DNA of 59,677 nucleotides. Origin: Deinococcus radiotolerans. GTDB taxonomy: Bacteria > Deinococcota > Deinococci > Deinococcales > Deinococcaceae. Every line of letters begins with the position of its first letter. Position 1 is the first letter of the stretch. The notes beneath the pieces were generated by a model, which saw only the letters and a program-made list of their open reading frames with translations, was not told the DNA's origin and made no database searches. Positions 27,364-37,076 of this stretch are shown here, piece by piece. Both the position numbers and the translations under genes were made by a program. The stretch is taken from NCBI RefSeq assembly GCF_014647435.1, contig NZ_BMPE01000017.1, forward strand, positions 1 through 59,677. The letters run 5' to 3'.

Positions 27364-28551
27364 TCAGGGGGCGGCGCGTGGTGTGAATTTGATCGTCGCG
27401 GGGCGCCCTGCTTTGCGGGCGTACATGGCTTCATCTGCCCGGGCCAGCGCGTCCGGCCACGCTTCCAGCGGCGCCACGGTCGTCCAGCCGACACTGGCAC
27501 TGAATCCGAGCGGGCCGCTGACCGGGCTCAGCGTCTTCGTGAGGTGTGCCAACTGCCCCTCGATGGTCTGCGGCGCGCCCGTGAGGAGCATGGCGAATTC
27601 GTCTCCTCCGATCCGGCCGGCGAGGTCGTCCGGGCCGGCCACCTGACCCAGCAGGCGGCCCAGGGCGGCGAGATGCATGTCCCCCGCGACGTGCCCGTGC
27701 TGGTCGTTGAGTTCCTTGAACCGGTCGACGTCAAGCACGATCAGCGTGGCGGCGCGACTGTCCAGGCGGCCCCGCCAGCGGCCGTACGCGCCTTCCAATC
27801 CGCGCCGGTTGAGCACGCCGGTCAGGGCGTCCCGGAAGGCGAGGTCCGCCAGGTCATCTTGCAGGGCCTGCATGTCCACCCGGCGCCGGTCGTCGTGCAG
27901 CAGCCAGAACGTGAACGCCCCGCCCACCGAGAGGACCAGCACGGCGGTGAACATCAGGACGTTGGGGAGCGTGAACGCGTACGTGAGGTCCGGGCGGGTG
28001 CCAGGCCCGAGCGTGAGGCTCCGGGGCAGCGTCAGCAGGAAGACCAGCGCGAACAGCCAGAGTTGCAGGGCGTAGCTGCCGCGCAGGAGCGGTTCGCGCC
28101 GCATCTGCTGCGCGATCAGCGTCAGGAGCGCCGCCAGGCATAGCGTGAGGTAGGTGCTGACCAGCAGGAAGCGTACGGTGATGTTGTCGTGCGCGGCCGT
28201 GAACCAGTACAGCGCGCCGAGCAGCAGCGGGACGCTCGCTCGGTGCAGGAGGAGCAGAGGGCGGGGCACGGACTGGGCTGCAAAGCGGTAATACGCGCCG
28301 ACGAACAGCGCGGCCCCCACCATGACCAGCCCGTTGCCCGCCAGGATGGACGCGCGCTCAAGGTCGGGCGGACGGTACGAGCCGATCAGCATGCCCAGCA
28401 CCATCAGGGTGTGCCCGGCGGCCCAGCCGCGCCAGCCCGGGTACGACGGCCGCCACCAGGCGATCAGGAGGGTCGCGAGGGCCACGACCAGCACGGTCAC
28501 GCTGACGCTGGCTGCCAGAACGGGAAGAGGATTGAGCGGGAGTTCCAGCAT
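27364..28551 (-). CDS. Membrane diguanylate cyclase
   Basis: Makes the second messenger c-di-GMP. About 395 residues from the ATG beginning MLELPLNPLP. Residues 8-215 contain six or seven membrane spans and form a membrane sensor like MHYT/7TM cyclases. The GGDEF domain (about 225-395) has the intact RIGGDEF motif at ~313-319 and VDRFKELNDQHGH. The usual inhibitory RxxD site is GPDD here, so product inhibition is probably lost. An upstream in-frame start adds 15 residues. It is one of four GGDEF genes on this replicon. Confidence 0.9.
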   Translation of the reverse strand: MLELPLNPLPVLAASVSVTVLVVALATLLIAWWRPSYPGWRGWAAGHTLMVLGMLIGSYRPPDLERASILAGNGLVMVGAALFVGAYYRFAAQSVPRPLLLLHRASVPLLLGALYWFTAAHDNITVRFLLVSTYLTLCLAALLTLIAQQMRREPLLRGSYALQLWLFALVFLLTLPRSLTLGPGTRPDLTYAFTLPNVLMFTAVLVLSVGGAFTFWLLHDDRRRVDMQALQDDLADLAFRDALTGVLNRRGLEGAYGRWRGRLDSRAATLIVLDVDRFKELNDQHGHVAGDMHLAALGRLLGQVAGPDDLAGRIGGDEFAMLLTGAPQTIEGQLAHLTKTLSPVSGPLGFSASVGWTTVAPLEAWPDALARADEAMYARKAGRPATIKFTPRAAP

Positions 28552-28760
28552 GACAGCCGTCCTGAGGGATCCGGGGGAAAGGCCTCCCGAGTCCACTCAT
28601 CAGAGTGCATGGGGCCTCACGGAAGCCTGACAGGCCACGTCATGAACCAGTCCGACCGGGCGGCGGAGGGGCCGGCGTGACCTTCCAGGCCTGCCGTGCT
28701 GGCGCGCGTGACTCGCGCGTGCCCACCAGCGGCCGGTGTCACCCTGAGGCGCAGCTCCGC

Positions 28761-31700
28761 TCAGGTGTCCGGCTCCGGCTCGGCTGTGCTGGACAGGACG
28801 CGCAGGGCGGTGCTCACGACGTCCGGGTCGAATTGCCGCCCGGCCTGGTCCCGTAGTTCCGTCACGGCTTCCAGGGCGGACCAGGCGGGCTTGTAGGGCC
28901 GGTCGCTGGTCAGGGCGTCGTAGACGTCGGCCACGCTGAAGATGCGTGCGCCCAGCGGGATGGCCGTCCCGGCGAGGCGGTCCGGGTATCCGGTCCCGTC
29001 CCAGCGTTCGTGGTGGTGGCGGACCACGGCCCGCGCAGCGGAGGGGACGGTCGGGATCCGGCGCACGAGCTCATCACCAAATTCCGCGTGCCGCTGCATC
29101 AGGTGCCACTCGGCCGGGTCCAGCCGCCCGGGTTTGAGCAGGATGGCGTCGGGAATGCCGAGCTTGCCGATGTCATGCAGGTACGCGCCCAGGCGGAGGT
29201 CTTCGCGCTGCTCGGGACTCAGGCCCAGGGCTTCGCCGATCCGCAGGGCGAGGGCCACGACGCGTTCCGTGTGCCCGGCCGTTTCGAAATCCCGCAGTTC
29301 CAGCGAGAGCCCCAGCGCCAGCAGCGCTCCTTCCCGCGTGGCCTCCAGGTCCGCGAGGTGTGCGCGGCGGTCGAGCACCTGACCGATCAGTTCCGCTGAC
29401 CGGTTCAGCAGCGCTTCAGCCATGCGCCCTGTCGTTTCGGGCGGCGTGAACCACAGCAGCGCGAGGCGCCCGGCCGGGCGACCACGTTCATGGACGGGCG
29501 CCTCGATCAGGGCGTTCACGCCGGCCGCCAGCAGGGCGGGGGGCAGGCCAGAGGTGAGCCCCGAGCTGCTGGCGCGTTCTGCACCGCCGGAAGCGTGGCG
29601 CAGGGCCGCGAGGGCCAGTTCGCGGGGCGGCGTCTCGGCTGATCCGGTGGCCGCGTCCACGACGACCTCCACGTCCCGGTCCGGGCACAGGAAGACGGCC
29701 AGGTCGGCCTGCAGGACCGACCGGCTCAGGGTCAGGCACTCGCGCGCGACCGTGTCCACATCGGCGGCCAGGCCGACCTGTGAGGCGAGGTCGGCCAGTG
29801 CCCGCAGCGCCTCGGCCCGCTTCTGCTCTTCGGTGATCACGCGCAGCCGCTCGAAGGCGATCACGCCGGCCGACGCCAGCGCGCCGAGCAGGCTGGCGTC
29901 CAGCGGGCTGAACGACTGCGCGGCCGAACGCGCCACCAGCAGGGCGCCCACCGGCCGGTTCGAGAGGCTGATGAGCGGCGCGGCCATCACGCTGCCGTCG
30001 GCTGAGGTGCCGGCGCGGCGCAGCCACGCATCGTCCGTCAGCCGCTCGGTGCGCTGTACCTGACCGGTGTGCAGGGCCTGCCAGATCAGGCCCTCGCCCG
30101 CTGGCACGGTCTGGTGGGCCGCGCTGCCGAACAGACCGGCACTGGCGTCCAGGTGGGCCGCGTGCGTCTGCGGATCGTACCGGGCGAAGGCGGCGTGCTC
30201 GGTCCGGAAGAGCGCCAGGGTCTCGTTGATCAGCGTGCGTTCCAGGTCGTGCGGGTCGAGCACGAGGCTGAGTGCGGCGCTGGCGTGCGCCAGCACTTCG
30301 AGTTCCCGCGTCCGGTCCGCTGCGCGGGCGCGCCGGTCCCGCATGGTCAGGATGGCGGCCGCCTGCCGGCCGAACTCCTCCGCGATGTCGAGTTCGAACG
30401 CGTCGAACGCCTGCTCGGAGCGGAGGTTGTCCAGGTTAATCACCGCGACGACCGCGCCGGCAACGAGTACCGGCACGCACACGTTCGCCTGCAGGTGGGC
30501 GAGGTCCTGCTGGTGCTGGCCCGCCAGCCACGGCGCCTCGCGTTCACTCCATTCTGCGGGCAGGTGCGTCACGCGGCGCACGTCGGCCGCGCCCCGCACG
30601 ACCCGCGCCTGCCCGGCCGGCCAGGTCCGCTCAGCGTCCGTCCAGCGGCGCATGTTCTCCAGAGAGTGCGAGGTGCCCAGCAGCGTCTCGGAGTACCCGA
30701 CCTGGGCGCGCAGGACGAACCGCGAGCCCTCCAGAACGAACAGGGATCCGGCCTCCGCGCTGGGGACGGCCGTGACGGCCGCCTGCAAGAAGGCCTGCCA
30801 GCCTTCGGCGTCCAGCGCGCCGTCACTGGAGATCAGCGACGACGTCGCGCGCAGCGCCTGCCAGACCATCTCAGCGGTGAGAGGCGAGTCGCGCAGCAGG
30901 AGCCGCTCGCCCCTGAGGCCCCGCACCGTCCGGATGGCGGCTTTGTCCCGCAGCATCCGCTGATCGGCCAGCCGGAACAGGTCGTTGGGTGACCGGGCGT
31001 CCTGCGGGAACGACGCCGCGCCCGTGGACGCCCGCACGGCCGGGAAGCCCTGACGGTCCATGAACTGCCGGAGTTGCTCGCGGTGGCTGAGCAGCTCGTC
31101 GGTGCTCAGGAGCTCCGAGGTGACGAGTACGGTGAACTCGTCGCCTCCCTGCCGGAACACCTGCCCGGTCGGCCCGAACGTGTCCGTCAGTGCCCGGCCG
31201 AAACAGCGCAGCAGCTGGTCACCCTGCGCGTGCCCGGCCTGATCATTGACAACCTTGAGGTCATCGAGGTCCAGCACCAGCAGCTGGAAGGCGCGGCCCT
31301 CGGCCACGGCGGCCTCGAAGGTCTCCTCGAACGCCCGGCGGCTGGGCAGACCGGTCAGCACGTCCCGGTACGCCAGGTGTTCGAGTTCCGCCGTGCGCGC
31401 CTTGACCCGCCGCTCCAGGTCGTCGTTGGCGAGGCGCAGGGACTCCTCGGTGGCCTTGCGGGCCGTGATCTCCGTGAACGAGACGGCCAGACCGTCCTCG
31501 GTGGGCGCGGCCGAGAGGTCGTACCAGCGGCGCGTCACCGGGGAGTACACCTCGAACTGAGGCGTGCCGCGTTCCAGGGTCCGCCTCAGGTAGTCGGCGG
31601 TGTCGGGGTCCACCTGGCGCCGCAGGACGTCCCAGACGGACTGCCCGATCAGGTCACCCGGCCGGCGCTGGAGGAGTGAGGCCGCCACCGGATTGATGTA

Positions 31701-33140
31701 CGTGAGGCGCCCGTCGTGGTCCAGCGCGACGAAGGCACTCGGCAGACTCTCCAGGATGCTGCTGGTGCGCCGCACCTGCCGTTCCAGTTCCTGCTCCAGT
31801 TCGCGCGCGAGCGTGACGTCCCGGCTGACGCCCAGGACGCCGAGCAGCTCGCCGTCAACCACGAACGGATGTTTGGTGGTCATCAGGACGCGGGTCTGCG
31901 AGGGAGAGCGCGTCTCGACCGTCACCGGCTCGAGCGTCCGCATGACCTCCTGATCCAGCGCCTGAATCTGCCGGGCCTCCGCCGGGAAGAGGTCCGCGTC
32001 GGTCGCGCCCACACCCGCCGCCTGCGGGCCCAGGAGTTGACGGGCGGCGGGGTTGAGCAGCTGATACCGCCCCTGGCGGTCTTTGAGGTAGATGGACTCG
32101 GACATGGTGTTCATGACCGCGTTCAGATGAGCCTGGCTGTGCAGCAGCCGGCGCTGCAAGGTCTGGTTGTCGCGCAGCACCAGCAGCTGCCGCACGGCGA
32201 ACAGCACCGTCACGCCGATCAGCCACAGGTCGTCCGCGCGGGACGGCGCGTGCACGCTCAGCCGGAAGATCACGTACACCACGTACACGAACGCCAGGGC
32301 CGCGTGCGGGCTCAGCGCCCGGATGGTCCGCCGCTGCGCCGCCGCCTGAAGCCAGGGCCAGGGGTGCCTGTAACAGGCGCTCAGGGCGATCAGGGCCGCC
32401 GCGAGGCTCCACAGGCTGTCCAGGGGATGCCCCAGCCGGTACTGCCCGGTCGACAGCAGGACCGCCCAGAGGACGTCACCGCCCAGGAAGCTGAGGAGTG
32501 CGCCGATCAGGAGCAGCAGCTGCGCCGCGTTCAGCAGCAGGGGCCGCGTGAGGGCCAGGGCGGTCAGCAGCGCCGCCAGCAGCAGGTCGGTGGCCGGGAA
32601 CGCCAGCGCCAGAATGAGCGCCACGGGCTGCCCTGCGTAACCCTGCGCGGTGGCCTGCCCGGTCAGCGTCCACAGCAGGTGCCCGACCATCAGCGTCATC
32701 AGCGCCGTGTCCAGTCCCACCCGGGCCGGACGGTCCGGAGGCGCAGACGTCCGCAGGAGGTGGCGCAGACCCAGCGCGAAACTCAGGGGTGCGGCGAGAT
32801 AGAGGTAGGCCGCCGGGTGGGGAAAGCCCCGGACACCCAGCGCCGCGAGGACCGTGAACGTCACCTGACCGGCCCCCCAGGCACCCAGGCCCAGCGCCAT
32901 CCAGGTCCAGAACCACGCCAGGTCAGGGGCACTCCGCCGGGCGCGCTGCCACACGATGACGGCTGCCAGGGCGTACACGGGCCAGTAGAAGAGCGGCGCG
33001 GCGCGCTCCCGCCAGCCTTCCGGCGGCGCGCCCAGCAGCGTCCAGAGCACATGCACACCCGTGATGGCCAGGAGCAGGCCCAGCAGGACTCCGCGGCCCG
33101 CGCCCGGTGCCTGCAGGTCAGGACCGGACGTGCTGGGCAT
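28761..33140 (-). CDS. Giant membrane PAS/GAF/GGDEF/HD-GYP signalling protein
   Basis: About 1,459 residues from the ATG beginning MPSTSGPD; an earlier GTG would add 30 arginine-rich residues. Order: eight or nine membrane spans (17-320), two PAS domains (~340-445 and 465-560), a GGDEF domain with intact RQGGDEF (~662-668) and no inhibitory site, three GAF-like domains (~770-935, 945-1100, 1115-1260), and a C-terminal HD-GYP domain. HD-GYP residues are seen as YLHDIGKLGIPD (~1320-1331) and HHHERWDGTGYPDRL (~1375-1389). It could both make and break c-di-GMP, with several sensor inputs. Its length is unusual even for this group. Confidence 0.9.
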   Translation of the reverse strand: MPSTSGPDLQAPGAGRGVLLGLLLAITGVHVLWTLLGAPPEGWRERAAPLFYWPVYALAAVIVWQRARRSAPDLAWFWTWMALGLGAWGAGQVTFTVLAALGVRGFPHPAAYLYLAAPLSFALGLRHLLRTSAPPDRPARVGLDTALMTLMVGHLLWTLTGQATAQGYAGQPVALILALAFPATDLLLAALLTALALTRPLLLNAAQLLLLIGALLSFLGGDVLWAVLLSTGQYRLGHPLDSLWSLAAALIALSACYRHPWPWLQAAAQRRTIRALSPHAALAFVYVVYVIFRLSVHAPSRADDLWLIGVTVLFAVRQLLVLRDNQTLQRRLLHSQAHLNAVMNTMSESIYLKDRQGRYQLLNPAARQLLGPQAAGVGATDADLFPAEARQIQALDQEVMRTLEPVTVETRSPSQTRVLMTTKHPFVVDGELLGVLGVSRDVTLARELEQELERQVRRTSSILESLPSAFVALDHDGRLTYINPVAASLLQRRPGDLIGQSVWDVLRRQVDPDTADYLRRTLERGTPQFEVYSPVTRRWYDLSAAPTEDGLAVSFTEITARKATEESLRLANDDLERRVKARTAELEHLAYRDVLTGLPSRRAFEETFEAAVAEGRAFQLLVLDLDDLKVVNDQAGHAQGDQLLRCFGRALTDTFGPTGQVFRQGGDEFTVLVTSELLSTDELLSHREQLRQFMDRQGFPAVRASTGAASFPQDARSPNDLFRLADQRMLRDKAAIRTVRGLRGERLLLRDSPLTAEMVWQALRATSSLISSDGALDAEGWQAFLQAAVTAVPSAEAGSLFVLEGSRFVLRAQVGYSETLLGTSHSLENMRRWTDAERTWPAGQARVVRGAADVRRVTHLPAEWSEREAPWLAGQHQQDLAHLQANVCVPVLVAGAVVAVINLDNLRSEQAFDAFELDIAEEFGRQAAAILTMRDRRARAADRTRELEVLAHASAALSLVLDPHDLERTLINETLALFRTEHAAFARYDPQTHAAHLDASAGLFGSAAHQTVPAGEGLIWQALHTGQVQRTERLTDDAWLRRAGTSADGSVMAAPLISLSNRPVGALLVARSAAQSFSPLDASLLGALASAGVIAFERLRVITEEQKRAEALRALADLASQVGLAADVDTVARECLTLSRSVLQADLAVFLCPDRDVEVVVDAATGSAETPPRELALAALRHASGGAERASSSGLTSGLPPALLAAGVNALIEAPVHERGRPAGRLALLWFTPPETTGRMAEALLNRSAELIGQVLDRRAHLADLEATREGALLALGLSLELRDFETAGHTERVVALALRIGEALGLSPEQREDLRLGAYLHDIGKLGIPDAILLKPGRLDPAEWHLMQRHAEFGDELVRRIPTVPSAARAVVRHHHERWDGTGYPDRLAGTAIPLGARIFSVADVYDALTSDRPYKPAWSALEAVTELRDQAGRQFDPDVVSTALRVLSSTAEPEPDT

Positions 33141-33638
33141 CCTGCCAGGTCCGTGCCGTCGGCGTGAGGCCGCCTGTGATGCGCGGCGCCGGTCCTGCGC
33201 CCCGCGGCCCGGACGGAACGGAACGGCCACCGCACCGGGAGCAGGGCGGGCAGACTGCCGCAGGCCGGCGGGTCCAGGTGAGGCTGCGCGTTAGTGCGGT
33301 GGCCACGGTCACTGGCGCGCTCCCGCGGTGCAGGCCACGCAGCGCTCCACCGTGGGTCATCATGGCTCACTCTATCGCCGCAGCGGCAAGCGGGACAATG
33401 GCAACTGACCGGACGTCTGAATACCGAGAACCGGACCCTGCGGGCCTGCGGCCGGGACGACAGGGGCCCTCAGCGCCCACCTGATCAGGCACAGCATTTC
33501 TAAACGGCAGGTGATGTAGCGGTTTCGTTCGGAGGCGCGGTGGCCCGACCAGCGTGCAGGGTAGGACGCGCGTTCTGGCCGCCTGCACCGGCAGCAGGGG
33601 AGGTGCGCCTCAGCCGACCCGGCACCCTCCCCCTCCCC
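33141..33638. other. Intergenic region
   Basis: It separates two signalling genes on the same strand. Short frames are present but none has a supported start. The promoter of the giant signalling gene should be here. Confidence 0.45.
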
Positions 33639-34490
33639 TCACGTCCGTTTCGGTTTGCGGTCGCGCTTGTCGTGGTACATGCGCTCATCCGCCAAGTTCA
33701 GCAGCACCGACGGTGACTGGCTCTCGTGACTGAAGGCCAGTCCGGCACTCGCGCCGCACGCCCGCAGTTCCGGGTGGCGCCGCACCCGCGCCGCGGCGTC
33801 CTGCACCCACGCCAGAATCTCAGGGGTCTGCGCCGGTTGAACCTCCGGCAGCAGCACCACGAATTCATCGCCACTGGGCCGGAACACCAGGTCATCCGAA
33901 CGGACGCGCGCGCGGAGTTCGTGTCCGAATTCGCGCAGCAGCCGGTCACCCCAGTCGTGACCGAGGGCGTCATTCACCTCCTTCAGCCCGTCCAGGTCCA
34001 TCATCAGCACGGCGAAGGCGTGATCGGCTGCGGTGGTCCACGCGTGCAGCGCACGGTCCATCGCGCGGCGGTTCCCGAGCCCGGTGAGGGGGTCGGTCAG
34101 GGCCACCTGTTCAAGCTGGCGCAGGGACTCCTGCCGTTCAAACGCCACCCGGACGGTGCGGGCGGCCGCGCCGATCAGCGCCTGATCCCGCGGCGGCCAC
34201 CCCCGCAGTCCGCCGAAGCGGGTGATGACGAACAGGTACTGCGTGCCGCGCAGCGTGGCCACCGGGATCCACGCGACGCTGCGGAGGCCCGCCTCCACCA
34301 GGGCCGCAATGGCGTCCGGCTCCTGCGCGTAGTCCGGCACGTACCGCGCTCCTTCCCCAGCCGTGCGGCGTACGCCGGCCAGCAGCAGCTCCTGATCCGC
34401 CGGGCTCAGCTGCCGACGCAGCTGCTCGAGAAGCGCCGTGCGGTCCCAGGCGGTCACTGCCTCGACGCCCTCCCCGCGCAGCAGCAGCAC
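33639..34490 (-). CDS. GAF-GGDEF part of the same frameshifted protein (3' piece)
   Basis: A frame of 283 codons whose conceptual start is only the first ATG after the break; the homologous reading begins about 30 codons earlier, so it is unlikely to be an independent gene. It holds the end of a second GAF domain (WIPVATLRGTQYLFVITRFGG) and a full GGDEF domain with the RSDDL inhibitory site. The active-site motif reads RPSGDEF, with the first Gly replaced by Ser; such variants (SGDEF) can still be active in some cyclases. With the upstream piece the protein would be about 825 residues. Confidence 0.8.
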   Translation of the reverse strand: MLLLRGEGVEAVTAWDRTALLEQLRRQLSPADQELLLAGVRRTAGEGARYVPDYAQEPDAIAALVEAGLRSVAWIPVATLRGTQYLFVITRFGGLRGWPPRDQALIGAAARTVRVAFERQESLRQLEQVALTDPLTGLGNRRAMDRALHAWTTAADHAFAVLMMDLDGLKEVNDALGHDWGDRLLREFGHELRARVRSDDLVFRPSGDEFVVLLPEVQPAQTPEILAWVQDAAARVRRHPELRACGASAGLAFSHESQSPSVLLNLADERMYHDKRDRKPKRT

Positions 34491-34501
34491 GCTGCCCTGA
34501 C

Positions 34502-36106
34502 TCAGTTCCAGGGTCGGGGCCAGGAGCTGTAAGGTCTGCAGCGCGATGTCGAGGGGACCGACGGCACTCTCGGCCAGGGCGAAACGGCCAGGAGCGTCTC
34601 GGCGTACGCGGCGTTGTTCTGCGCCTCCTGATGCAGTTCGGCCCGTTCGAGTGCGGCGCTGATGGACCGCGCGGCGGTGTCCAGCAGGACCTGTTCGCGC
34701 TCAGTCCACCCCTGCGCCCGGCTGCCGTGGAACGCGCACAGCACCTGCGTAACGTCACCGGTGGAGCGCAGCAGGGGAATGAGGGCCACGCTGCCCACGC
34801 CCAGCGCGGCGTAGTCCGGCCGGGCGGACTCGTCCATGTACACCGCCTGACCGTTCAACGTGTCCCAGATGCGCCCTTCTCCCTGCGGCACGCCCCTGCT
34901 GAGCTGCGCCCAGATCTCTGGCGGCACCGCACCGGACGTGAGGGTCGGGCGGAACGTGGACCCGTCCCGGACGTACAGCACCAGCCAGGCGAGATCAATC
35001 GCTTCCGAGAGCACCTGCAGGGCCCGCTCCGTCACCCCGTCCGGCGTCCGCTCCAGCTCCAGGCTATGCGAGAGCGCCGCCAGAATCCGGATGGCCTGCT
35101 CCGTCTCCTTGTGTGCCGACAGGTCCGTGATGGCGGCAATCGTGCCGGCCCACTGGGTGCCGCTCAGGCGGGGCGATCCGGTGATCAGCACGGGCACGGC
35201 GCGGCCATCGGCGCGTTTCAACCGGGTCTCGTAGGTGCTCGTTTCTCCCTCCTGACGCTGCGCCCGCACCGATCTGAGACGGTCGTGATCCCCCTCGAAC
35301 GTCACGTCGAAGGGGGTCCGGCCCAGCAGGTTGTCCGGCGTGTCGTTCAGCAGGCGCGCGTAGGCCGGATTGACATACTCAAAGCGGCCCTGGGTGTCCG
35401 TGACCGACAGGCCCTGGCCCACGGTCGTCATGACCTGCAGGGCAAAATCGCGTTCCTGAACGAGTTCATCCTGGACCCGCTGGATCCGCTTCTCCAGGGG
35501 TCGGAACACCAGCAGGGTCAGGAACACCAGCAGGGACAGGACGATCACGGGCCGGTACCACGTGAACGTGGCGAGCCTGCGGGAGCGGGAGGCGCTGCTG
35601 CGCTCTACGGCGCGCTGGGTTTCCTGGAGCGCCGCCGCGAGCCCACCGGACGCCTGCTGGTCCATCCAGCGGGCGCTGGCCGCCCGTTCTGCCGCTGGTC
35701 CGTCCGCCGTGCGGGTCAACTGCGAGGCGACCGTCTGGTACGTGTGTAACTGCGCAGACAGGTTGGAATTGATGTCCGCCGCGTTCCCGCTGCGGGCCAG
35801 TCGAGCCAGGAGCCCTGCGGCGCTCTGGCGGCTGCCACTGAGGTCCGTCACGCTGCGCTGAAGCGCGGCGCGCGCCGCACGCTGGACGTCCGGCGCGTCA
35901 GCCGCGCTGAGATGCCACGCCTGCCGGGCCATCTGTTCGACCAGCAGCGCCTGGTGACTGATCGCGGTCGACAGCGCCACCTCCTGCTGGATCCGTTTCG
36001 TTTCCCGGGTGAGCATCATATTCGACGTCATGCCGACCCCGCCAACGACCGCCAGAACGCCGTATACCACGACACGGAGGTTCGGCGGGCTCGGCCGGCG
36101 GGGCAT
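34502..36106 (-). CDS. Sensor part of a frameshifted GGDEF protein (5' piece)
   Basis: N-terminal 534 codons of a membrane sensor. One span at about 8-30, an extracytoplasmic helical region of about 145 residues, a second span near 184-204 (VIVLSLLVFLTLLVFRPLE), a PAS domain (~225-345) and a GAF domain (~350-500). After LLAV the frame runs into 27 unrelated residues and stops. In the next frame the sequence continues as ALAESAVGPLD and leads straight into the GAF/GGDEF piece encoded at 33639-34490. One missing base near 34582-34584 (a run of three A on the plus strand) explains the break. It is either a sequencing error, a decayed gene, or a slippage site. Confidence 0.8.
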   Translation of the reverse strand: MPRRPSPPNLRVVVYGVLAVVGGVGMTSNMMLTRETKRIQQEVALSTAISHQALLVEQMARQAWHLSAADAPDVQRAARAALQRSVTDLSGSRQSAAGLLARLARSGNAADINSNLSAQLHTYQTVASQLTRTADGPAAERAASARWMDQQASGGLAAALQETQRAVERSSASRSRRLATFTWYRPVIVLSLLVFLTLLVFRPLEKRIQRVQDELVQERDFALQVMTTVGQGLSVTDTQGRFEYVNPAYARLLNDTPDNLLGRTPFDVTFEGDHDRLRSVRAQRQEGETSTYETRLKRADGRAVPVLITGSPRLSGTQWAGTIAAITDLSAHKETEQAIRILAALSHSLELERTPDGVTERALQVLSEAIDLAWLVLYVRDGSTFRPTLTSGAVPPEIWAQLSRGVPQGEGRIWDTLNGQAVYMDESARPDYAALGVGSVALIPLLRSTGDVTQVLCAFHGSRAQGWTEREQVLLDTAARSISAALERAELHQEAQNNAAYAETLLAVSPWPRVPSVPSTSRCRPYSSWPRPWN

Positions 36107-36321
36107 GCGTCATGGTAGTGGATGCATCCTCTCGGCGGCGACCACTCTGTGGATTCTAATGAAAGCTCAAGAGGAGTGGCCCCGGAGTGGGCTCACACGG
36201 TCGACCAATCCCACCACGTTGGGGGCCGAGGACGTCACGGCCGACCAGCGCTGGCGGCGCGGCGCTGTGTCTGCGGAGCACGGCGTGCTCTATGGCGTGT
36301 AGGCAAAGAGTGGAGGGAACC

Positions 36322-36825
36322 CTATTCCTCTGAGACATGATGTTCTCGACTCCACGCCTCGATGGCTGTGAGCGTGTCGTCAAAAACCACATCTGTGAAC
36401 AGAATGCCCGACCACCGTGACTGACCGTCAAAGCAGACTGAAACGCCGTTGTTGGACAAACGCACTACATGGTTATGAGTCCCTGGACCGTCAACGAAAT
36501 CAAATTCAAGAAGGGCGTGCTGGTCGTCGAAAACCAAGCGACAACGGTCAACGCTTAGCACCGTGACTGTGATGTCTTCGCGCTTGACGTCTTGGTGCAG
36601 TTGCCGCAGCTGTATGAGGTCACGGCGGTCACCAAACAGGTGCTCGATAGCGACCACCTGGCCTTCGGGCCGAAGGTTCACGAAAGTCGCTGGCCGCAAC
36701 GCACCAATCTGAAATAGGCGATCCCCTTCTTTGCGGTCCACAGATGCCAAGACATCAAGACGGGGTATTGAGGGCGCGACGAACGCGCGGTAGTGCACAC
36801 CCATCGACCAGCGCAACTCTGTCAT
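36322..36825 (-). CDS. Hypothetical protein
   Basis: A 167-residue frame with balanced, protein-like composition and noticeably lower GC than the flanking genes. The C-terminal half (CRLVFDDQHALLEFDFVDG, HVVRLSNNGVSVCFDG) reads as alternating beta-strands. No signal peptide or membrane segment. The family is not recognised. It stands alone between the frameshifted sensor and the FAD oxidoreductase, and its base composition suggests separate acquisition. Confidence 0.5.
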   Translation of the reverse strand: MTELRWSMGVHYRAFVAPSIPRLDVLASVDRKEGDRLFQIGALRPATFVNLRPEGQVVAIEHLFGDRRDLIQLRQLHQDVKREDITVTVLSVDRCRLVFDDQHALLEFDFVDGPGTHNHVVRLSNNGVSVCFDGQSRWSGILFTDVVFDDTLTAIEAWSREHHVSEE

Positions 36826-37076
36826 TGCCTACCATTGTCCCGTAGGTCTTGACCTTTGCCTTCACGTCGTAGGCGCAGGGCACCCCCACGACTGGGCGGA
36901 TGGGGACGTGACTCGGGTGCAGCAGGAAGCGGAAATGGGCCACGCGATCCTGCGCGTGGTCTGAACTGTGCTGGTGCGCGGCAGGGGCGTGCATACCGCA
37001 GTCCACCGAGGCCCGCCGGACCGCGCGTCGGGACGAAGACTGCCTGTTCCGTGATCCGTGTGCAGGGGCCGACGGA
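36826..37076. other. Intergenic region
   Basis: No supported gene or structure was found here. Confidence 0.4.

Noticed and set aside
28845..28862. Reverse-strand partial iteron (CCCGTAGTT)
   Set aside because: Nine matching bases within an HD-GYP coding region; expected by chance given the replicon's length.
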